The notes beneath the pieces were generated by a model, which ran no database searches, was not told where the DNA came from, and saw only the letters and a list, made by a program, of their open reading frames with translations. From NCBI GenBank assembly GCA_945860335.1, contig CAMAQW010000094.1, forward strand, positions 1-6,524: a stretch of DNA of 6,524 nucleotides, given 5' to 3'. Shown here piece by piece: positions 1 through 4,770 of the stretch; position 1 is the stretch's first letter; every line of letters starts with the position of its first letter. The DNA is from Sediminibacterium ginsengisoli. Lineage in GTDB: Bacteria > Bacteroidota > Bacteroidia > Chitinophagales > Chitinophagaceae. The translations under genes were made by a program, and so were the position numbers.

Positions 1-852
1 ACTGGACTCGTTGATAAAGGCCAGCACAATTCAAAATCTATTACCCTTGATAACGCGGGTAATATTTATGTAAACGTTGGTGCGCCTTCAAATTCATGTC
101 AAGAAAAAGACCGTACCAAAGGTTCGATGGGTATGATGCCTTGTCCAATACTAGATTCGGCAGGTGGTATTTGGCAGTTTAAAGTAGATCAGTTAAACCA
201 GAGCTATGCATCAGGTGTGCGTTATGCTACAGGACTTAGAAATGTGGTAGGGCTTGATTGGAACAACCAATTAAATCAGTTATTTGTGACACAGCATGGT
301 AGAGATATGCTTAATAATTTATTCCCTGATTTATATGATACAACAGTTAGCGCCGAGCTTCCTTCAGAAACCATGTACGCGATTAAAAAAGGCGACAATG
401 CAGGCTGGCCTTATATTTACTACGATCATGTAAAAGGTAAAAAAATGATGGCTCCAGAATATGGTGGTGATGGGGTTAAAACAGTGGATGATAAATACAT
501 CAATCCTGCAATGGCTTTTCCTGCGCACATGGCACCAAATTGTCTTTTATTTTATACCGGCAATCAATTTCCGGCTCGTTATAAAAATGGCGCGTTTATT
601 GCCTTTCATGGCTCATGGAATAGATCACCGCTTCCTCAAGAAGGGTACTATGTTGTATTTGTGCCTTACGAAAACGGAAAACCAACCGGTAAATGGGAAG
701 TGTTTGCTAACGGATTTTCTGGAAAATCAGTGGTTAAAAATCCACGTGATGCACAGCACCGTCCTTGTGGTTTAGCAGAAGGTCCTGATGGGTCTTTGTA
801 CATCTCTGATGATGTAAAAGGAACGATTTACAGAATCATGTATCAAAAATAA
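1..852 (+). CDS. PQQ-dependent sorbosone/pyranose dehydrogenase family protein, 5'-truncated
   Basis: The reading frame is open from the first base, so the true start lies outside the window; 283 C-terminal residues are visible. Signature stretches, numbered from the window edge, are ATGLRNVVGLDW (about 76-87), QHGRD (98-102), GWPYIYYD (about 136-142), FPAHMAPN (about 173-180), AFHGSWN (about 201-207) and a closing beta-propeller repeat GPDGSLYISDDVKG (about 261-274). This pattern is typical of the sorbosone dehydrogenase / AA12-type six-bladed beta-propeller family, whose known members oxidise sugars in the periplasm or outside the cell using PQQ and calcium. The substrate cannot be read from the sequence. 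The signal peptide, if any, is in the missing part. The stop is 6 bases before a secreted cytochrome c gene, a likely electron acceptor. An internal ATG at 127 opens a shorter frame but is not the start, because family-like sequence continues upstream of it (DNAGNIYVNVGAPSNSC). Family assignment is firm; cofactor and substrate are inferred. Confidence 0.9.
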   Translation, partial: TGLVDKGQHNSKSITLDNAGNIYVNVGAPSNSCQEKDRTKGSMGMMPCPILDSAGGIWQFKVDQLNQSYASGVRYATGLRNVVGLDWNNQLNQLFVTQHGRDMLNNLFPDLYDTTVSAELPSETMYAIKKGDNAGWPYIYYDHVKGKKMMAPEYGGDGVKTVDDKYINPAMAFPAHMAPNCLLFYTGNQFPARYKNGAFIAFHGSWNRSPLPQEGYYVVFVPYENGKPTGKWEVFANGFSGKSVVKNPRDAQHRPCGLAEGPDGSLYISDDVKGTIYRIMYQK

Positions 853-858
853 TAAAGC

Positions 859-1278
859 ATGCAGCGTATTTATATAACGTTCGTTGTTGTGTTCTTATGT
901 ATTGCGGGAGCATCAGCGCAAAGTAGTAATAAACTCGTGGCAGCAAGTGCCGCACGTGGCAAAACAGTATACTTGCAAAGGTGTATGGTATGCCATCAAG
1001 CAGATGGAGGTGGAGTTCCAAAACTTAACGCGCCACTAGATGGATCGACTGCCGTAAACGGATCTGACGTACCTAAACTGATAAAATATATTGTAAAAGG
1101 TTTTGCAGACCGCGTTGAAATTGATGGTGAACTCTATTCCAATGCCATGCCTGCAGCAGCAGATCTAACAGATCAACAAATTGCCGATGTGCTCACATTT
1201 ATAAGAAGTAATTGGTCCAATAAAGCAGGTCCAGTAACATCATTACAAGTGAAGCAAACAAGAAGCAAATTAAAATAG
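859..1278 (+). CDS. Small secreted single-haem cytochrome c
   Basis: This 139-residue protein begins with a clear Sec signal peptide: a short basic start, a hydrophobic core over about residues 5-17, and a probable cut after ASA at residue 20. The mature part carries one haem-attachment motif, CMVCH at residues 42-46, with His46 as the proximal ligand. Met97, in the NAMP stretch, is the likely distal ligand. The last segment (LTDQQIADVLTFIRSNW) is the usual C-terminal helix of class I cytochromes c, and a short basic tail follows. There is no lipobox or membrane anchor, so a soluble periplasmic electron carrier is expected. It starts 6 bases after the dehydrogenase stop and ends 16 bases before hisB. 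The pairing suggests it accepts electrons from the upstream dehydrogenase and passes them towards the respiratory chain; that partnership is inferred from position only. No Shine-Dalgarno motif precedes the ATG, as is normal in Bacteroidota. Confidence 0.9.
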   Translation: MQRIYITFVVVFLCIAGASAQSSNKLVAASAARGKTVYLQRCMVCHQADGGGVPKLNAPLDGSTAVNGSDVPKLIKYIVKGFADRVEIDGELYSNAMPAAADLTDQQIADVLTFIRSNWSNKAGPVTSLQVKQTRSKLK

Positions 1279-1294
1279 CGAATAACAATCTAGC

Positions 1295-2425
1295 ATGAAG
1301 CGAATTTTATTTATAGATAGAGATGGTGTTATTTTACAAGAGCCGCCACAGGATTTTCAGGTTGACAGCACAGATAAAACAAGCTTTGTGCCAGGCGCTA
1401 TTGTTGGACTCTCAAATATTGCCGCATCACTAGATTATTATAAAGTAATGGTGACCAACCAGGATGGACTTGGTACGCCATCCTATCCAGATGATACTTT
1501 TTATCCCTATCAAAATTTAATGCTTCGTACACTTGAAGGGGAAGGGTTCATATTTGATGAAGTGATTATTGACAAAACATTTGCACACGAAAATGCACCT
1601 ACGCGTAAGCCGGGCACGGGCTTACTTACGCATCTGATTAATAATCCGGCTTACGATTTGAGTAACTCATTTGTTATTGGCGACCGATACACCGATATAC
1701 AACTTGCCAAAAATCTAGGATGTAAAGCCATTTATTTTAAAAGTGATTTGCACCCGCTTACACCGGAGCAGGATCAAGATTTACGCAGTACCATCGCACT
1801 TGAAACAAGCAGCTGGCCCGAGGTGTATAGTTTTTTAAAACTAGGCCTTCGAAAAGTGAGCCATGCACGAAATACCAACGAAACAAAAATACAAGTAGAC
1901 ATTAACTTGTCAGGCTCTGGCATTGCTAACATCCATACCGGACTTGGATTTTTTGACCACATGCTCGAGCAAATTGCGCGTCATGGAAATATAGATTTAG
2001 CCATCACCACAATTGGCGATTTACACATAGATGAGCACCACACTATTGAGGATACAGGACTAGCGCTTGGCGAAGCGTTTGCTTTGGCGCTGGCCGACAA
2101 GCGCGGGATGGAGCGTTATGGCTTTGCACTTCCAATGGATGAAGCAGAAGCAAAAGTGCTGATTGATTTTGGTGGCAGAAACTGGCTCGTATGGGACGCA
2201 AGTTTTAAAAGAGAAAAAATAGGAGAGATGCCTACCGAAATGTTTTTCCATTTCTTTAAATCTTTTTCCGACGCGGCAAAGTGTAATTTAAACATTAGTT
2301 GCGCTGGCGATAATGAGCATCATAAAATTGAAGCCATCTTTAAAGCATTTGCAAAAGCCATTAAAATGGCCGTTAAGCGGGATCCTTTTTCTAATCAGTT
2401 ACCTTCTACAAAAGGGGTTTTGTAA
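1295..2425 (+). CDS. hisB: Bifunctional histidinol-phosphatase / imidazoleglycerol-phosphate dehydratase
   Basis: The 376-residue protein has the full length of fused HisB enzymes, which catalyse the dehydration of imidazoleglycerol phosphate and the dephosphorylation of histidinol phosphate in cytoplasmic histidine biosynthesis. Residues 1 to about 170 are a HAD phosphatase: FIDRDGV with nucleophile Asp8 and acid/base Asp10, motif II VTNQDG with Thr54, RKP with Lys105, and the metal-binding GDRYTD at 129-134. Residues from about 187 to 376 are the dehydratase, with its metal-binding histidine clusters: FFDHMLEQIARHG (219-231), HHTIED (248-253), EMFFHFFKS (315-323) and EHHKIE (341-346). It ends in the family-typical STKGVL. 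The loop before RKP, where the E. coli enzyme has Cys/His zinc ligands, contains no cysteine here. No other his gene is in the window; upstream neighbours are redox genes and the downstream neighbour is convergent. The start at 1295 places the HAD motif at the usual distance from the N terminus. Confidence 0.96.
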   Translation: MKRILFIDRDGVILQEPPQDFQVDSTDKTSFVPGAIVGLSNIAASLDYYKVMVTNQDGLGTPSYPDDTFYPYQNLMLRTLEGEGFIFDEVIIDKTFAHENAPTRKPGTGLLTHLINNPAYDLSNSFVIGDRYTDIQLAKNLGCKAIYFKSDLHPLTPEQDQDLRSTIALETSSWPEVYSFLKLGLRKVSHARNTNETKIQVDINLSGSGIANIHTGLGFFDHMLEQIARHGNIDLAITTIGDLHIDEHHTIEDTGLALGEAFALALADKRGMERYGFALPMDEAEAKVLIDFGGRNWLVWDASFKREKIGEMPTEMFFHFFKSFSDAAKCNLNISCAGDNEHHKIEAIFKAFAKAIKMAVKRDPFSNQLPSTKGVL

Positions 2426-2435
2426 TAGCCTGATA

Positions 2436-3410
2436 TTATTGTAGGATAGACGTGTTGTTGATTTTGTCTAAAATTTTATGGGCCACTTCCATTGCTAAAT
2501 AACCATCAATTTCACTTACAACCGTAGGCTTATTATTTACAATCGCGTCAACAAAAGATTCAAGTTCTAATTTAATAGCGTTTAGTGGTTCAATGCTAGG
2601 ATTTGCAATTGCAATGGTTTTTTTACCATTAGGCGTTTCTATATCAAAAGAAAATGCATCTACGTCTTCTGGTTGTTTTAATTTAATGATTTCAGTTTTC
2701 TTTTCTAATAAATCAATACCAATGTAGGCGTCTTTTTGGAAGAGCCTTACTTTGCGCATTTTTTTCATAGAAATGCGGCTACTTGTTAAGTTGGCAACAC
2801 ATCCATTGTTAAATTCAATTCTCACATTGGCAATATCTGGCGTATCGGTCATAACGGCCACACCACTTGCTGATATTGATTTTACATCTGATTTTACAAG
2901 GCTTAAAATAATGTCAATGTCATGAATCATTAAATCTAAAATCACACTAACCTCTGTTCCTCTAGGATTAAATTGTGCTAATCTATGCACTTCAATAAAC
3001 ATAGGGTTGAGATTCATTTCTTTTAACGCTAAATAAGCCGGATTGAATCTTTCTACATGACCCACTTGCATTTTTACGCCCGCTTCTCTCACCATGTTCA
3101 CTAAATCTTTACCTTCTTGAAGGGTGTGGGCTAAAGGCTTTTCAACAAATACATGTTTGCCTTTTCGAATAGCCATCATACAAACTTCGTAATGCAAATC
3201 GGTGGGGGTGATAACATCAATAACATCACAGGCTTCAATTAATTTTTCTTCATCAGAAAATCTTTTGAGGCCATGCGTATTAATGACATCATTGGCGTTA
3301 TCATTATTAGGATCAAAAAATCCGATAATTTTTACGCCTTCAATTTCTTTCCAATTAGATATATGAAACTTGCCGAGGTGTCCAACGCCAAAAATCCCTA
3401 CTTTAAGCAT
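2436..3410 (-). CDS. Gfo/Idh/MocA family NAD(P)-dependent oxidoreductase, GnnA-like
   Basis: This 324-residue protein has an N-terminal Rossmann fold with the dinucleotide-binding glycines GVGHLG at residues 8-13, then an acidic residue after the second strand (FFDPN, Asp33) that suggests a preference for NAD. The family EKP motif is at 90-92, with Lys91 the usual catalytic lysine. The C-terminal domain carries GHVERFNP (117-124) and DLMIHDIDI (159-167), with Asp159 and His163 at the usual catalytic positions. No signal peptide is present, so it is cytoplasmic. The combination of GHVERFNPA and DLMIHDIDI resembles GnnA, the UDP-GlcNAc 3-dehydrogenase that makes precursors of 2,3-diamino sugars for lipid A, but I recognise this from memory and cannot align it. 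Other sugar or inositol substrates are possible. It lies 73 bases downstream of the M23 peptidase gene on the same strand and converges on hisB with 10 bases between stops. Family call is secure; substrate is not. Confidence 0.93.
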   Translation of the reverse strand: MLKVGIFGVGHLGKFHISNWKEIEGVKIIGFFDPNNDNANDVINTHGLKRFSDEEKLIEACDVIDVITPTDLHYEVCMMAIRKGKHVFVEKPLAHTLQEGKDLVNMVREAGVKMQVGHVERFNPAYLALKEMNLNPMFIEVHRLAQFNPRGTEVSVILDLMIHDIDIILSLVKSDVKSISASGVAVMTDTPDIANVRIEFNNGCVANLTSSRISMKKMRKVRLFQKDAYIGIDLLEKKTEIIKLKQPEDVDAFSFDIETPNGKKTIAIANPSIEPLNAIKLELESFVDAIVNNKPTVVSEIDGYLAMEVAHKILDKINNTSILQ

Positions 3411-3428
3411 GTATGTGTTTATTTGGCG

Positions 3429-3436
3429 TAAAGGTA
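3429..3436 (-). promoter_or_regulatory. Possible -7 promoter element for the oxidoreductase gene
   Basis: On the minus strand this reads TACCTTTA, which matches the Bacteroidota -7 consensus TAnnTTTG at five of its six fixed positions. It sits 18 bases before the ATG at 3410, which would give a very short leader. No TTTG -33 element is found at the expected 17-19 base spacing upstream, so this is a weak candidate; read-through from the M23 gene is an equally good explanation for expression. Confidence 0.2.
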
Positions 3437-3483
3437 GGCAAACGGGGTCCTTTAACTGCCTAGGCGTCTTGTATGTGGATATT

Positions 3484-4614
3484 TTACTTCTTTTTCTTAA
3501 CTGGTGCCTTTTTAGTAGGGGCTTTCTTTGCCACAGGCTTCTTTCCAGTAGTAGCTTTCTTCTTAACAGGTGCGGCCTTCTTCTTGATTGGTTTTTTAAC
3601 AGGTTTTTTCTTTTTACTACTTGATTTTTTGCCTTTTTTTGATTTTTTAGATTTACTCGTTGGCTTTTTTTCTAAAGCATCAATAACCGGAGATGTAGTG
3701 GGGTATCTATAATTTACCAGGTCTACTTTGTCAAATATAACGGTCTCAGTCTTTAACTGTTGCGTGTTTAAGTCAATTAATAATTGGGGGTCAAAAGAGT
3801 AATCTTTGTATCGCATTTCAAAATGCAGGTGCGGTCCTGTTGAGTGTCCGCTCGTTCCGCCAAGTCCTATGTGCTGTCCACTTTTTACGTATTGATTTTC
3901 TACAACATCTATTTTACATAAATGTCCGTAAATCGTTTCCAATCCATTTTTATGTCTAATAACAACGCAGTTTCCAAAACCTGATTTATTAAACTGTGCA
4001 TACCTAACAATACCATCAAATGCAGCCACTACGGTATCTCCAATGTTTAAATCTACATCTAAACCATGATGCTGTCTGCCCCATCTTTTTCCGTATTCCG
4101 AATTTATTTTTCCATACCAGGTTAAAGAAAACTTTTCATCCTTATTTATTAATGGCAAATAAATTTCTTCCGGTAAATCATTAAACTCTACACTGTCGTA
4201 CACAAATGTGATGGCATTGACCCAATCTTTTGTGTAAACAGTATCGTTTGTTAGTAAAGATGAAGTTATAGTATTCGCACTATCAGAAGGTAAGGCAGGG
4301 GTTGATATCCAGTTTTTTTCACTTAAAATAATTGGATTTGGAATAGGGTTGTAGTAGATGCTTCTTACGGGTCTTCTACTTCTTTTAGATTTCCTTTTTT
4401 TACTGCTTTTCTTTTTTTTGCTAGTAGGCTTTTTTGAACTGCTTGTTCTTTTCTTGACAGGTGCTTTTTTCTTGGCTGGCGCTTTTTTTGAAGTAGATTT
4501 CTTAGCTGGAACAGGTTTTTTCTTTTGCGCAAATCCTTCGGGAGCAACAACGCTTATAGCCACCAAAATGGTTAAAACTGCTATAATATGTCGGAAGAAT
4601 CCCTTAAAACGCAT
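3484..4614 (-). CDS. Secreted M23-family metallopeptidase with polybasic tails on both sides
   Basis: The 376-residue protein has a signal peptide (hydrophobic core about residues 10-24, likely cut at GFAQ near 29-30). Residues 31-84 are extremely basic (22 Lys and 6 Arg, no acidic residue), with KAP-type units. A non-basic linker of about 85-165 follows. The M23 (LytM-like) zinc peptidase domain covers about 165-285. All metal and catalytic motifs are intact: HHGLD (zinc ligands His182 and Asp186), YGHL (His231), and PHLHFE (His262 and His264). Residues 316-376 are a second basic tail with 31 Lys in 61 residues. M23 enzymes cleave peptide cross-links of peptidoglycan in the periplasm; those with all ligands are usually active endopeptidases. 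The tails are disordered by composition and could bind anionic polymers such as lipid A, nucleic acid or peptidoglycan carboxylates; this is inference. The start is chosen because it supplies the signal peptide. The oxidoreductase gene follows 73 bases downstream. Confidence 0.93.
   Translation of the reverse strand: MRFKGFFRHIIAVLTILVAISVVAPEGFAQKKKPVPAKKSTSKKAPAKKKAPVKKRTSSSKKPTSKKKKSSKKRKSKRSRRPVRSIYYNPIPNPIILSEKNWISTPALPSDSANTITSSLLTNDTVYTKDWVNAITFVYDSVEFNDLPEEIYLPLINKDEKFSLTWYGKINSEYGKRWGRQHHGLDVDLNIGDTVVAAFDGIVRYAQFNKSGFGNCVVIRHKNGLETIYGHLCKIDVVENQYVKSGQHIGLGGTSGHSTGPHLHFEMRYKDYSFDPQLLIDLNTQQLKTETVIFDKVDLVNYRYPTTSPVIDALEKKPTSKSKKSKKGKKSSSKKKKPVKKPIKKKAAPVKKKATTGKKPVAKKAPTKKAPVKKKK
3487..3669 (-). 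repeat. Lysine-rich low-complexity region encoding the C-terminal tail of the M23 protein
   Basis: This codes for residues 316-376 of the peptidase, a run made almost wholly of Lys, Ala, Pro, Ser, Thr and Val, with loosely repeated KKAP and PVKKK units. On the coding strand it is very A-rich, so the opposite strand shows long open frames rich in Phe and Leu; these are composition artefacts and not genes. The unit KAPVKK at the very end recurs in the N-terminal tail. Confidence 0.85.
4363..4524 (-). repeat. Lysine/arginine-rich low-complexity region encoding the N-terminal tail of the M23 protein
   Basis: This codes for residues 31-84 of the peptidase, directly after the signal peptide: 28 basic residues of 54 with Ser, Thr, Ala and Pro between them. 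It contains a run of eight A on the coding strand (T run at 4412-4419), where slipped-strand changes would shift the frame before the catalytic domain. Overlapping frames on both strands across this stretch are products of the biased composition. Confidence 0.85.
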
Positions 4615-4770
4615 TAAATATTAATTGGTTATGTGAACAATGCAGCCCAAGATACTAAAATCTCATAAAAAGGGGGGTATTAAGCATAATCTGTCCAAAA
4701 CTTGCAAAATCTTAACCTTTCGCAAACATTTCAGGTTGCATTTTGTTTAAGTTCTATAAAACAGCTTTTC
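4615..4770. promoter_or_regulatory. Divergent intergenic spacer between the M23 peptidase and TonB receptor genes
   Basis: The 156 bases must hold the promoters of both divergent genes unless they are expressed from elsewhere. No clean TTTG / TAnnTTTG pair was found in either direction. The best plus-strand candidate is GCATTTTG (4738-4745), which has the TTTG end but not the TA of the -7 element. On the minus strand, TTTG read from about 4707 down, followed after 16 bases by TATGCTTA, is a partial match. An imperfect inverted repeat, TTGCAAAA (4702-4709) and TTTCGCAA (4718-4725), with one mismatch across an 8-base loop, could be an operator or chance. A run of six G lies at about 4673-4678. 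The existence of control signals is inferred from gene arrangement. Confidence 0.45.

Noticed and set aside
836..1021. Minus-strand 61-residue frame opposite the cytochrome gene
   Set aside because: It covers the signal peptide and haem-motif coding sequence of a clear cytochrome c and shows no recognisable domain.
1774..2251. Two minus-strand frames of about 62 residues opposite hisB
   Set aside because: They lie wholly inside the conserved dehydratase coding region and have no support of their own.
2408..2423. Inverted repeat ACAAAA-GGGG-TTTTGT as an intrinsic terminator for hisB
   Set aside because: The stem is A/T only, it lies within the last codons of hisB which encode the conserved TKGVL ending, and no T tract follows.
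3458..3465. Perfect palindrome GCCTAGGC between the M23 and oxidoreductase genes as a terminator or operator
   Set aside because: It has no loop, the symmetry does not extend beyond eight bases, and no T tract follows on either strand.
3410..3477. Short direct repeat TGTATGTG at 3410-3417 and 3470-3477 as an attachment or insertion footprint
   Set aside because: Eight bases 60 apart are expected by chance, and no mobile-element gene or terminal inverted repeat is nearby.
3370..3712. Overlapping plus-strand open frames rich in Phe and Leu, opposite the M23 C-terminal tail
   Set aside because: They are the complement of lysine codons in the polybasic tail. The hydrophobic look is a composition artefact, and the M23 frame has strong family evidence.
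4358..4624. Plus-strand hydrophobic frame and a second minus-strand basic frame over the M23 N-terminal region
   Set aside because: Both are shadows of the A-rich lysine-coding tract. Neither has a domain, and both overlap a well-supported gene including its signal peptide.
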